From positions 124,001 to 188,000 of the forward strand of contig JAHQIW010000153.1 of the NCBI GenBank assembly GCA_019055375.1: 64,000 nucleotides of DNA. The letters run 5' to 3'. The notes under the pieces are model-generated. The model worked only from the letters and a program-made list of their open reading frames with translations. It had not been told where the DNA came from and did no database searches. Positions 13,601 through 26,200 of this stretch are shown in pieces; the stretch's first letter is position 1; every line of letters begins with the position of its first letter. This stretch comes from Parelaphostrongylus tenuis (lineage: Eukaryota > Nematoda > Chromadorea > Rhabditida > Metastrongylidae). The position numbers and the translations under genes are program-made.

Positions 13601-16600
13601 CCGGGGCATCCGAACTCGTAGTGAATAGGACATTTATGAACGAATTCGTTTCTTATGAGCATCATTTATTCTATGGCAGGCGTAAGATTGTTTTTCCACT
13701 TGCCATCAGTCGTCTAACATTCAGTCACCGTGACATTAATGTTTGGGTGTCATGGAACGATGTCATCAGTCATATCAATGTGAGTTAGAGCTCACAATTT
13801 ACATCACATATATACTACTAATTCTGGGATTTTCTCTCTTAGGATTGTGAGCTTCCTTGTGGTCTCAAGGTCATAGAAGTTATGGAAAACTCAGCCAGTC
13901 TTCGCTTTGTGTGTCTTATCGAACATCATGATTCCTTATGCTTTATCTTGTGTTCTTTCAATTGTTGTCGGTAAAGTTCTAAATGGGTATGATTTAGTTT
14001 AGCCCTTTCCAGACGGGCAGCATGATCGATATTGCATGTGGCGCGCGATTTTCGTAGCTTAATAAGGATGCTTTTCTTCGCTTCAGCGGAAACCTTATAT
14101 TTTTTGCATACTCTGATAAAACATGATTTCCTTTACACGCTCATACACTTCTGTGGATCTATAACCTTTATATGCGGAAAAAAATTCCGATTGTGAAGCG
14201 TGATTTTATTTTCGTTCCTACAACACATCATGGAGATCTTTCAGAAACCAAGTTTTTTCTTCGGACATGGTCCAACTCGTGCTATCAAATGAGTATTAGT
14301 AAGGTCTGATAAAAAGCATTTCACAGACCTTACTCAATCGAAGAAAAACAAGAAAACAAGACGAGTGTGAAGTATAAGATTGATTTTTGCTACTACAGCG
14401 TACTAGGAAGGCCTTTCCAGAAAGCAAGCGCACTGGTGAACTGCCGAAATTTAAGTTTTCGAAAGAGTACTTAACTTTTGAAAAGCTGAGGCTAAAATTG
14501 ATCCTTATCGTCCGAAGACGTTCAAAACTTCTGCTGTGTGTAATGCTTCCAGATGATTGCCGTTATATATTGATGTTCACGCGTAAACTACGGCTATTAG
14601 AAGCTGTGTTAATTCACATCGCCTTCATCTATCGTTTTTTTCACTATTAAGTTATGAAGCTTCGGAAAAAGGCCATAATCTAATCATCAATGCACTATAG
14701 AAACGAACAACTAAAAGTCTTGATCAAAATTCCGGCCACTCTCTGTAAAACGGGTAACATTTTTTTTAAAAAAATCTCTGATGTAAGTATACGACTATTT
14801 GAAGGATTTGAGCATCATTTTCGATTTTAATTACCTTGTCACAGCTAGCAATCGCCTCTCGGAAATCTATTATTTTGAAATGCAACAAAAATCTCAATGC
14901 TTTGTTACTGTGACCATCACAGACAAAGAAAAATCCATAGTAATTCTGAAAACATACCGTTTGAAAGCTTTTCAATGATGGATGATGCCTTTAATCCATC
15001 TCCGTGCAGTGTTCCATTCTGTGAAATCAGTACTTTGAAAAATGAACATCCCTTCAGAGTTTTATGCGTAGAGAAACCAAGAAGAGACTAGCAAGCTGGA
15101 ATAAATAGGCTTCAAAATTAGCGATCCGATTTGAGGTAGGCATCGACTTCCAGTTAAGCAAACTAGCCCATCCATAAGTCTTCATCTCCCATCATAAATC
15201 GCGCAATGATATGTAGTCTATAAACGCTGGTAGAACATTCGACGATCATGTATGGGATGGTTTCAGTCTGCTCGTATTCCATATTCCGCAGTCACCATTA
15301 CATGCCATTTATTTCGACACTTTCAGAAATATTTCAAAAGCATCCAGTCTATTCTCCAGAGACTATTAAAATATACGACAGCTTCTTCTGCGAAGTAAAT
15401 CTCGGACGTGGCAGAGGAAGAATCCGCCCAAACGAAGATTAGCAAAAGTGATACACATTGTATCCACTGCGAACTATTTGTAGAATATTTGTTTCACGAC
15501 GTGTTTATAGAGGCTCAGAACTCTACGGTTGATACAGCACAGATTGCGGCGTTCATGATTGGACTGCGGCATGAAAAAGAGATCCGATTCTTCAATCCAA
15601 CACTACTCAGGGCTTAATTGCCTTTATTCCCTGCTCAGCCTCAATCGTTACCTCAGGACGAGCCACCTACCATCTCAGCATGCTCTTCTGTCTTCTACAA
15701 TATTTGAAGCTATGGAAAAAAGAGAATTTTTTTTACTACATTCCTAAATCTTCAACCAACGAATTTAGCTCTCCGAATGTTGCCGAACTATCATATGAAA
15801 TGAACATGAACATATACGACTATGAATATGAACCGCTACACAACTTAGGAGCCCTGAATCAAGCATGAGGAGCTTGAATTACTACCTCTAAAAAGGAGAA
15901 CTGTATTCACAAAAGAGGTGAGTAAAACTGTCAATAACTTTAGCGAATTGACAAAAATTGTAGTTCTGTCGAAAAAAATAGGTGCAGAGCTTCCAGTCAT
16001 GCATGTTTCATTTGTCGCTAGAAATTCTGCTAAATTTAAGAAATATTTCTGATTTTTGCTTTGCGCGACCTGCTTTACATCTTCACTATGCTTTCAACAC
16101 ATCTTGTACTCGTGTCGTTCCCACGCATTCATCCTCCGCAAAGGTCTTCAAATATGTCACGTGTTGCTTCGGTTGTTGCTTAGAAATGTTTCTTTTGTCG
16201 TGAATGACGGCAAATGCGGCTTGAGCCGATTTCCCTGGAGCGTTACCAGGTGGATTTCATGGAGTGAACTACTTTCTGACAAGTCTTATGCCAATTTCTC
16301 AGCCTTGGAAGGTCGAAGAATATCGAAAATGTGCATACTCGTAGTGAACGACATCGGTATCACTACGATATCCGTCCTCATTGATGTGACATAGCATGAG
16401 ATATTGATTCCGTAAAAGAAAATGGTAATGTCTACTATTTTTTATTTTACACAAAGCAACATCACATATTCTTCGAATCATAGCAGTTTTCATGTGATTG
16501 CTTTCCTTGCATCAACACCACAAGATACTTTTCGAATTTCTCGTAGCGGTCCGACTGCTCCTTGAGGATCTTTGAATTTCATTCCGGATTTCGTTGAATG

Positions 16601-16800
16601 TTGATCGAGTGAATTTCTGTGAAATCCTCGGATAATTAATAATTAGCGCCCTCCCAGATCTTCACCACAGACAGTCGCTGTTTTGAGGTTTGTAGAGGAA
16701 AAACTAATAGGTCTAGCTCTACTTTTCACCAAAAATGTCATGGTTTTCAGATACAATTTTGAGCAACAATCGTTATTCATATTTTAATTGATTTACTGTC
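10651..16800. other. 6 kb AT-rich DNA, nothing recognised
   Basis: The longest ORF here is about 128 codons (12,588-12,974) and is matched by overlapping antisense ORFs of similar length; its translation resembles nothing I know. Exon-like chains were looked for on both strands without success. Confidence 0.45.
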
Positions 16801-16813
16801 TCATTTTGTATGC

Positions 16814-16846
16814 ATTATATATATATATCATATATATATATACATA
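16814..16846. repeat. TA microsatellite
   Basis: Alternating TA tract with short interruptions directly beside the 16,857 hairpin. Confidence 0.7.
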
Positions 16847-16856
16847 TGTTCAAAAT

Positions 16857-16944
16857 GAGCCTCATGCTTTACTTCGCATTCTTACACATGGAACCCAAAA
16901 TTAGTGGGTTCTATGCGTAGAATGCGAAGTAAAGCATGAGGTTC
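16857..16944. repeat. near-perfect 40-bp hairpin
   Basis: Arm 1 (16,857-16,897) contains CTCATGCTTTACTTCGCATT. Arm 2 (16,905-16,944) contains its exact complement, AATGCGAAGTAAAGCATGAG, and both ends extend further (GAGC/GTTC and TGGAACCCA/TGGGTTCTA). The loop is only about 7 nt. It is either a very short MITE or a source of a hairpin RNA; sequence alone cannot tell. Confidence 0.75.
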
Positions 16945-17871
16945 ATCTAAGTAGAATCCTACAAGTCGAGAATGAGTTTAGATCTGCTCTAGCGAGCGGT
17001 CTCCATTCACAAGGTCATTGTTATGTGTAACGGGTATTAGAGAGCGATTCGGCCTTGATCATATCCTTAGAGATCTTTAAAGACTTCAGATATCGTTAAA
17101 GGTGAATATATATTTATTTGGCCTTTAGACTACTTTTAAGGGCCTACTAATCCATGAAGCCTTGTTGTGATCCATCCACGCAAGTTTGGTGCCGATCCCA
17201 CTAACATGAAGACTGATGGTTCCCGGGCGCTGATTTAACAAACGATCACGTGTGTTTTGCTAGGCACCTCTATTCTTTATGCTGAACGTCTAGCATAGGA
17301 ATAACCAATTTTGCCGATACCCTTTAGAGTTGGCTGACTTTGACTTAATTGGACTGCAACCGATTTGAGACACGGGCTTCTAGACTGCATGATTTTTGAG
17401 TTTCAACCGCCTTAACACTAGATGTCTGGGAGTTTTCTTACAAAGCAGAACGCCGCCATTCGTAGCGAAAGTTCATGTTATGCAGCAACATGCACTGATA
17501 TTTACAGTCGAATATTTTGAGTTATAGCACCAATACACCGGCCCCACCAAAAATCTATTCAGAATTTGATGCGGCTTTATATAATCAATGAAACGGGATA
17601 AATTTAGCACTGAAATTTCATTCTCACTGCATATTCGTACCACTTTTAATCAGTTTTTCTTTTTCTACAGTACTCCTGTAAAATTTCCAACAATTCAGCT
17701 ATTCTGATTCGTTATAAAATCTCTCCAAAGTTCACTTTGGACAGGATTACGTTGCTTGCAGATTGTGAAACTGAAACGGTATTTGCACATCTGCTCCAAA
17801 TTTATTTCATTGTAATAGTCTGCGATAATGTACAATCACCTCATCTTCTCCTTTATCGATGAATTAGTTAG
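16945..17871. other. no gene recognised
   Basis: Nothing supportable on either strand. Confidence 0.4.
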
Positions 17872-18105
17872 GGAGTGAGCACGTGATACACAGTGATTAG
17901 AATAACTTGCAACACACGCGTAGTCACTGGATCGATCCCGTGCCTCAGGATCACCAGACGTGCTATCGCTCCAAGATTGACAACCGTTACCGGACTTGTT
18001 GGAGAGCATAGAAGTATTGACTTGATCGTCGGAAACTACTATATAAGCCATCGAATGTTTGGCGCATTCTCTAGAGATTCACCGAAGCCGAGAGCTTTAC
18101 CATTT
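17872..18105 (+). repeat. tRNA-derived SINE family 1, internally shortened
   Basis: tRNA-like head (GAGCACGTGATACACAGTGATTAG; B box GGATCGATCCCGTGCCTCA in parts) followed by the family body (GGACTTGTTGGAGAGCATAG) and tail (GTTTGGCGCATTCTCTAGAG, CCGAGAGCTTTACC). Confidence 0.6.
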
Positions 18106-18224
18106 ATATGTATGCATTCATTTTTATACATACGTATATACACATGTACATATAAATGTATATATATTTTTTTTGCACGCCTGTACATACATATAAATAA
18201 TGAACGTACACATATTGGTATGTA
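18106..18224. repeat. TA/CA-rich microsatellite
   Basis: Imperfect TATACATA/TATATA tract between the SINE tail and the mariner remnant. Many SINEs end in such A/T-rich simple repeats. Confidence 0.6.
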
Positions 18225-18682
18225 TTAGGTTGTTCCAGAAACTTTGACACTATAGCAATAAACACCAAATTTATTATTAGAAGCGATTAAAATTGCATGA
18301 TTTTGGTATCGTTCAACTGCGCATTTTCTTGCGAACATTTTGGTATACAACTTGTGTTTACGTTCTCTAGGATGAATTTGTGGTGGGAACAAATTCGCTT
18401 GCTAGTCTTGCACGAATGGCCCATAGGGGACGGCCGGAGTGACGCATCCTCCAGACTGTTCTCTAAAGCTTTAAACTTGGTGAACCACTTCCTAGCCGTC
18501 TTTTATGCAACCGTGTCATCTCCACAAGCTCCAACAATCTAGTGCACCGCTCCACGAGCATTATACGCCATTTGTGCTTACGCAGCAGGCTAAAATGTTC
18601 CGATCTTAACTTCATAAAGTTAATTCTAGTTAGTAAATTTGGTGTTTATGGCTCTGGTACCAAAACTCATCAAACGACCTAA
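18225..18682 (-). mobile_element. mariner-type remnant with terminal inverted repeats
   Basis: Ends are inverted copies: TTAGGTTGTTCCAGAAAC on the left and the complement of AAACGACCTAA on the right, both continuing into CAATAAACACCAAATTTA or its relative. TA dinucleotides flank the element, as expected for Tc1/mariner target duplications. The minus strand encodes a decayed transposase N-terminus, with ARKWFTKFKALENSLEDASRP-like text matching the mariner helix-turn-helix region. The catalytic domain is absent. It is non-autonomous and dead. Confidence 0.75.
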
Positions 18683-18790
18683 TATACACATATACATGTA
18701 CAGATATATATATACATATATATATATATGCATATATGTGTATGCTTATGTATATAGATATATATATATATATATGTATATATATACAAC
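18683..18790. repeat. TA microsatellite
   Basis: About 100 bp of TATATACATATA-type repeats between the mariner remnant and the next SINE. Confidence 0.7.
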
Positions 18791-19033
18791 GGGGTGGCGT
18801 GTGCAATGGTTAGTACGCTGTGTATCAGATAAGTGATAATAAGCGATGCTGTGATTCGATCGCCTATCCCAACACTCTCGTGGAGTCAGTCAAGCGAACG
18901 AGCGCCTCAGCTCGGTAACCTTCGAGTTTACACGGAGAATCGTCTCGATCAGCATGAGGTCAATGAGGTCAAATGCATGGCGCATTCCTCAGGGATTGAT
19001 CGACGCTGAGAGATTTATCCTTTATCCGTTCCA
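18786..19033 (+). repeat. tRNA-derived SINE family 3
   Basis: Head GGGTGGCGTGTGCAATGGTTAG (A box) with GTGATTCGATCGCC (B box). The body contains GAACGAGCGCCTCAGCTCGG and AGAATCGTCTCGATCAG, which recur at 19,566-19,662 and 45,697-45,870. The tail (TGCATGGCGCATTCCTCAGG, GATTGATCGACGCTGAGAG) is shared with family 1, so the two families are related by tail. Confidence 0.6.
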
Positions 19034-19249
19034 TCCATTGTAAACACTGGAAAATCCTCAAGGCCTCTCGTCATTCCTCAGCATTTCTCGTTGCCCTTAA
19101 TCCACACTCCTGCACTTTTGCCTCATTTCTTCATATTTGAACAATTGTTGATTTTTCCATTTACGGAGAATCGCTGACATTTCTTTGTGACTGCAAAATA
19201 TTAGTCAAATTTTTGGAAACTTAGACGTTTTTCTTCAAATTATTACTAC

Positions 19250-19423
19250 TAACGCGACCATGGACCCAACCCTCTGCGTGTCTAACCCCCAGCGTTTTGA
19301 GTCTAACAATTCGCACGTTCAATTGTTAGACGCCATTCTTGGACGCAACATGCCGAGGCGGAGGGTGGGGGGCGGAGCGGGATCAGACACACAGAGGCTT
19401 GGGTCCATGGCCCCATAAGGGTT
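19250..19423. repeat. fold-back MITE family FB-C, copy 1
   Basis: Terminal inverted repeat CATGGACCCAACCCTCTGCG at the left and its diverged complement (ACAGAGGCTTGGGTCCATGG) at the right, with a second inner pair around GTCTAACAATT/AATTGTTAGAC. Three more copies lie at 26,753-26,888, 41,301-41,575 and 42,507-42,661. Confidence 0.75.
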
Positions 19424-19565
19424 AAATCCTTGATTACTGGGATCTTTAAGAAGAGTAAAACAAACTGGAGGCGGAATGGGGGACATTGGCTGCTGATGCG
19501 GTGTAGCAAGAAGCAAAAAGGATAAGCGAAGGGCTGGCTCGATCTACCACTCCAATACTTATCTG

Positions 19566-19662
19566 CAATCATCCAACGAACGCCTCGGTGAATGAACGCC
19601 TTAGCTCGGCCACTTCCCAGACTGCGAGGATTCGCGCAAGGATCGCCTCGACTAGCCCTTTA
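19566..19662 (+). repeat. SINE family 3 fragment
   Basis: Contains CAACGAACGCCTCGG, GAACGCCTTAGCTCGG and GGATCGCCTCGACTA, the central body of family 3 without head or tail. Confidence 0.4.
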
Positions 19663-20180
19663 CGGCATCCATAGCGGAAAGGAGAGCCTCAAGCTGCAGC
19701 CCGGAGGGCACAGGTGAAACCCTTGCCGAAGGTTCACTACCCAGGTCTGCGACTCTAACCGCCATAGAGCTCTCCATGAATGGCGCGAACGAGCCGAGTG
19801 TTCCCGCCCGCCCGAGCGGCACCGCACTGCCGCCTGGGCGGCCACCCAGACGGCCGCTATCGCGAGATATGCGCCCGTTGCCCGCCGGGGTTGACTCATT
19901 CTGCTCGGCGTTCGGATTTGAGGCCTTTCAGGGGCCTTGCTTTCCCCTTTTTTAGGGCCTATGGGCCCTTTCCGAGGCCTGCGATTTCTTTTTCGTCTTA
20001 TTCTTGAGATTTCCGGTCTTTTAGAAATGACGAGACTCCCCGACATTCGAGTGTATTTGCGAGATTTCAAGCTCTTTTCTAATCCATCGTCGCGTGACGT
20101 GTCGTCGCTTCTCCTGCTCGCTCGGCGCTGCTTGTTTGATCTAATCGATCGGTCGGTCGGTATTTCCTCTTTCTGTTTCC
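19663..20180 (+). promoter_or_regulatory. GC-rich dyn-1 upstream region
   Basis: About 500 bp clearly richer in G+C than anything around it, ending at the likely trans-splice site of dyn-1. Overlapping long ORFs on both strands are a by-product of high GC. It is the likely promoter region, judged by position and composition only; no specific binding site is claimed. Confidence 0.35.
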
Positions 20181-20182
20181 AG
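20174..20182 (+). promoter_or_regulatory. probable spliced-leader acceptor of dyn-1
   Basis: TGTTTCCAG ends 80 nt before the ATG with a T-rich run ahead of it and no matching donor needed upstream. In nematodes such a site usually receives SL1. The leader that would remain contains no ATG in frame before the start. Confidence 0.5.
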
Positions 20183-20262
20183 ACCATCGGCAGCGCCACA
20201 GTCGCCGTCAGGGTTCCGACGACCGCCAATTCGAGAGCAGGTGGTGGTGGAGGTGGTCAAAA

Positions 20263-23200
20263 ATGGCGTGGGCTAATCAGGGCATGCAAGCCCTCATTCC
20301 CGTTATCAATCGGGTTCAGGTCAGTCCGGAATTAATCTTTGAAATTTTTTCCCTGAAGAAATTTTTTAGGAAATTTTTTTCTTTCTTTTTCTTTTTTGCC
20401 CCGGATTTCTTGGTTCTTTCTCATTCCCGTTATCAATTCGGTTGAGGTAAGTGTGGGAAATTCCTTTGAAATTTTCCTAGAGGGGAACTGCCCGTAATTT
20501 TTTTCTTTTCCTTTCTTTTTTTCCCAATTTCGTGGGTTTTTTCATTCACGTTAGCCATCGGGTTTATGTGAGTATGAATTCTCTTGAAATTTTTTTTTCA
20601 GTGAGAAATTCACGGCACGTTTTTTTTTTTCTTTTCCCTTCTTTCTCTCTTTTTTCCGGAAATTCTTGTTTTTTTTTCTCATTCCCGTTATCAATAGGAG
20701 TTACGGTTTGTTTGGGAAATCCCTCTAAAACTTTTCCAGAGGAAAATTTCCGCCAGGTTTTCTTCTTTTCCTTTATTTTTTTCAAAATTATCCGGTTTTT
20801 TTTTCAGGATGCTTTTTCTCAACTAGGTACCAATGTCAATTTCGAGCTACCGCAGATCGCTGTGGTTGGTGGACAAAGTGCCGGAAAATCGTCAGTTTTG
20901 GAGAATTTCGTGGGAAGGTCAGAGAATCCAGCCTTTTTTCTCACTTATTCAGCGGGTTTTTTTTTATTTCTAATGAATCTTAAAGTGTCTAAAGTGCTAT
21001 TAAAGAAATACAGCGGTTAAGATTTCTCTTACTTGTTGACCAGTAGTGTTCGGTTTTTTTTCGTACTTTGAAATCTTACTTTTAGTCATTTTACTTTCTA
21101 ATTTACTCTTATCGTAATGTTAGGTGTTTGCAAAACTCCGATCCTCAGGTGGGATTTGAACCCTTATCTCACCCTTTTCGGGGTATCGTGCTTACCAGTT
21201 GCGCTGCCAAGGCTTCTATTCTGCTATCACTCGTTTTGCTATAACAAAAGGATAAGGAAGAAAGCTTTCGGCTTCGATCAATCTCTGAGGAATTTGATCT
21301 TTAACTTCATTTGAGGTGATTGAATGCATATCTGGCCCTTACAATAACCGCGGTGGCCTCCCGCTGAATCGGAGTCAGTCCTGCTTATCCTCGCAGACAG
21401 GTCTGAGCCCAATCTACCGAGCCCGGACAGAATGTATGGCCTGGTGAGCCATGAGCGCGAGATCGAACCATCGACCTCGTGTGCGACGTAGAGCATCTCT
21501 AATCACTGTGCCACGTGCGCTCTTCTGCGATATTAACTTAATTTTATAGTAATAATTGTGGTGCAAATTAATATCGATTGGGTACACAAAATTGAAGAAA
21601 TTAAAGAACACTTGAATCTTTTGAAATTTTCATTTTAAGCTTTCTTTTTACCTTTTTTTCGTTTTTAAGATACTCAACTAGTTGTAATGTTTTTTTTTCT
21701 TAATCCAAGCTCGTTAGACGTACGTTCTCTCCCTTGCTGACCGGTAATTTTTAGTTTTTTTTTTCCAAATTTCTGGGGGACCTACTCATTCCAGTCTCTA
21801 ATTCAATCATTTTGAATCTTCAAGTCTTCATTTAACCCCTTTTTCAACGCAGTGATATGATGTTGTAGCTGTATATATTTAATAATATCGAGTGATTAGC
21901 AACTTGAACCCCGAGCGGGACTTGAACCCTTGTCTCACTTTTAAAGGGCGCGTATTAACTGCTACATTACCGGGGTTCCTGTTCCGCTATCACTCTCTTT
22001 TTTCATATTCATATTCAGTATCAGTTTTTTCACTTTTGGAGACCCTGAACATTCGAACTTTTTATACGGACCGTTATGTTTTTTAGGGATTTTCTCCCTC
22101 GTGGATCAGGAATTGTAACAAGACGTCCGTTGATTTTACAGCTGATTCATGATAGAAATGGTATTGTTCATTTTTTTCGACTGATTTCCTCTAATAAAAA
22201 TCAAGTACAGGATCATTTTTATTTATTTTTTTACAGAATATGCTGAGTTCTTACATAAGAAAGGCAATTATTTCACGGATTTTGATGCTGTCCGTAAAGA
22301 GATCGAGGACGAAACTGATCGAGTGACGGGCGCCAATAAAGGAATATCACCACATCCGATAAATCTACGTGTGTTCAGTCCGAACGGTTTGTTGTCTTCT
22401 CTCCCAAACAGAGTCAGTTATCTTGTATCATGCAGAGAGCGCGTGTGACGCAGTGGTTAGAGGCACTCTGCGATACACACTTGGTCGATGGCTCGATCTC
22501 GCATTCAAGACTCACCGTCTTCCATTCATTCGGAGTTGGTGAATCGACACTAGACTTGTCTGGGAGCATAGTAGGATTGATGTGATACGTCGGTAGGCCA
22601 CCGCGAGTCATTGCAAGGGCCAGATAAGCATTCAATCAGCTCAAACGATGCTCGATGAACTCCAATGTATGGCGTGTCCCTCAGAGGTTGACCAATGTCC
22701 AAAGCTTTATTCTTTATCCTCTATTTAGTTCTATTCAACATAAGGACTATCTGCTAAAATTGATTGATCACAGCCCATTTTCAGTTCTCAATCTGACTTT
22801 AATTGATCTTCCTGGTCTGACGAAAGTACCAGTCGGTGATCAGCCGCCGGATATCGAGCATCAGATTCGTGAAATGATCTTGACTTTTATTAGTCGGGAG
22901 ACGTGTTTGATCCTGGCTGTAACACCTGCAAACAGCGATTTAGCTACATCTGATGCTTTGAAGTTGGCCAAGGTATGTGGTTACTTTGTTTTTCAAGAAA
23001 GAGTGCCCTCATCTTTCCATTGAATTCTTCAGGAAGTTGATCCGCAAGGCTTGCGAACCATCGGTGTGTTGACAAAATTGGATCTTATGGATGAAGGAAC
23101 CGATGCTCGTGAGATTCTTGAAAATCGCTTGTTTCCTCTTCGTCGAGGTGATTCTTTGCCGGACCTCTTTACTTCTTTAGATAGCTACTTATACGAAGAG

Positions 23201-26200
23201 TGATATCTTCATGCTTACGGTTACATTACTACGTGTTGTAGTTTCTTCTGTGATTTAGCTGATATCGCAAAGTTGATAAACATGATCTATTCGATTGACG
23301 TTTCATCGTCTTCATCTTCTTCAAAGCCAACGATTCAAGTCGTCTGTCCATATACTCAAGTTATCGGCTCTGAAGAAGACGGAGACGTCGTAACGCTAGC
23401 CGAATAGATCTTATTTATCACCCTCGTGGTATTAGCTGGATCAGAATTAGAAGCTATAAACGATTTATTGAGATACGAAGGCAAGTCGATGTTTTGAAAC
23501 TTCTCATTATAACCTCTAAGAAGTCTTTGTTTTTCTGTTTTTCAACAGCGTCATGGTGTTCAAATCGCTTGAATCTAAAGTGGGTATATCTAAACTGATT
23601 TAATACCATTATGTCCTTAGCCGAGCAAAACTGTGAAAGACTGGTTGGGGAGAGAGCTTCGACAGTTAATATCGGAGGAAAAGCAATAGTAAATCGGGGG
23701 TTTCGGGGGTGTAGTGGTAGTACGTACACTCGGTTTGAGTGGAACGCTGATTCGACCTCTCCCTGGAGTCGTTCTCGTCGTGTCTTTTACTTTTACGTTT
23801 TTAGATTTTGAGCTTCTCGTCGTTTTCAGGTTATATTGGAGTGGTCAATCGTGGTCAAAAGGATATCGTTGGTAAGAAAGATATTCGGGCTGCGTTAGAT
23901 GCTGAGAGGAAATTCTTCCTATCACATCCTTCTTACAGGTAAATGTCATTCATTTTCGTGTGCTTTTAATGCATTTTTCGTATTTTTGCTATATTTTTTG
24001 TTAAGAGCTTTGCTCGTAACTTTGGATCTTTTATCTCTTTAACAGTTTTCGGAGTTTTTCTTGACATTTTTTGTCCTTTTACAGTTGATTTAGAAGTTTC
24101 AAAGTCATTTACTTGTTTTCCATGAATACAAATACATCACGTAGGAGCTTCAATGCTCATTTTTCGGAAAATGTCTCTTTTTCTCGAAGAAATTTTGAGC
24201 TTTAAGATCATATAGCAGAAATGCTGTAGCCTTCAAGCATCAGCGACCCTTTTTGTGGTAGAGTAAGAAAGATCTTTGATTTTAGTGGAAATGGTATGCA
24301 GATTTTGATAGTTGCTGTTTGAAATTACAAAAAAAGTTAAAATGGGTTTGAGAATAGGGATCCAGTGTAACGAAACTAATTTATCTTTTGGTGACTATGC
24401 ATCGAAAGCAATGCTCAGTTTTTGGAATTTGCTGGTTTTTCACACACTTTCTGGCCATGGCCATGTCTGCTCTCAAAGTAAAAATGCTTTTATTATACGA
24501 ATTTTGCATAATTTTTGCAATTCAACTGACTTCCTACTGAGCTCTCTAATGTGAACAACTGGGTTGTCTTTGACATAGATATGTGAGAGCAATCGTCTGA
24601 CCTGAAATCCTTAGAATTTATACTTAAAAATTTTATTGATAAAAGAAAATTCTTTCAAGGAATTCACAGCTTGTACTTTGCTATTGTTCGAAAGCCACGG
24701 CTTTGAGCTAGGTCTAATCAGGCAGTGGGTACTGAATTTTTTCTGGATTTCAATAGTAAATGGCAGTATAACCAAAAGATCACCAATACGACTTTGAAGC
24801 ATTGCTAAGCTCAAAGACTTTGCACTTGAGTTCCTGTGTAATTGGTGAATTCAAAAGAAATTTTCTATCCACATGGTGATTTCTCAGAACCATTTGCATT
24901 GTTTTAAAAGTTCTCATATTCGTTAATTTGATTGCAAAATTTCTTCTGGGCTGTCTTTTTTTCCTTCGGAATCACGTGTTTTTCAGGCACATGGCAGATC
25001 GGTTAGGAACTCAGTACCTTCAACATACGCTCAATCAGCAATTGACGAATCATATAAGGTAGTGAAAATATCTTTCTATCTATTTTTCAGATATTTTTTG
25101 TGTTTATATACCCATCATCTCCGGTACATTTGTTAAGTAAACCATAAGTTTCCAGGGACACTCTGCCAACGTTGCGGGATAGCCTACAAAAGAAGTTATT
25201 TGCTCTAGAAAAAGATGTAGCGGAATATAAGAACTTTCAGCCAAATGACCCTGGACGAAAAACGAAGGCTCTGCTCCAGTGGGTGATAAATCAGTCAGCT
25301 ATAATTTGGTCTATTTGTCAATTTTCTACTGATTAAGGATGGTTCAACAGTTCACCGTCGACATAGAAAGGTCCATCGAAGGATCGTCTGCTAAACTTGT
25401 CTCAACTAATGAGCTTAGTGGTGGTGCGCGTATTAATAGGTGAGTACACGTCAAGTATGATTATCTAATCTATAGAATGAACTAGGTTTCGTAGAAGACG
25501 CGTATCCGAAGTGATGAGAGGTGCTTGGTAATGTCCACGTTTCGTTGGTTTGATTCTGCGCCCGGGATCACTAAACCATCTATTCGGAGATGAAGAGTTG
25601 GTATCAGACCTGTGAGGGAGAATAGTAGCACTGGCTTGGTACATCGCTAGATCATCGCAAGTCATTGAAAACTATTGTGTTAGCCTGATATCCTTCCACT
25701 TACCGCTATTTGAAGCCACTATATGGCTTGGCCGTCATGATTTTATCAACGCTAAATGTTTTCTCACTCAAAAGGATAAGACTCTCGGCATTGGTCAATC
25801 TTGGGGAAGCGCCGTGCTTTCTTCTTCATCTACATTCGTTTGAGGTGATTTTGTGCATATCTCACTTTTGAAATGACTCACAGTTACCTGCTGATGTATT
25901 AAATCAGTGCTGCTATCCGCCCAGACAAGTCTGCTTTTCAATTCATTGGCCCCGGAAGGACGCTGTGTGTTTCTGGTACGTGGGATCGGACTTTCGACTG
26001 ATCGGCCACGTGTGTGTCACAGAGCACCTCTAATCACTGCGCTGGAGGCGCTCTTTTCATGCCTTATCTTTCCAAATTTTCATTCGATGTTCTACCATTT
26101 CACTTATTTCAGGCTCTTTCACGAGCGTTTTCCTTTCGAAATTGTTAAAATGGAAATAGATGAGAAAGAAATGCGTAAGGAAATTCAGTTTGCCATTCGA

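Noticed and set aside
19660..20229. 189-codon minus-strand ORF and overlapping plus-strand ORFs
   Set aside because: Result of the G+C-rich region upstream of dyn-1; Arg/Pro/Ser-rich on both strands, no recognisable domain.
25279..25337. dyn-1 exon 9 ending TGG with donor at 25,283
   Set aside because: It gives a frame shift, or loses MVQQ, which dynamins conserve; the donor at 25,279 restores it exactly.
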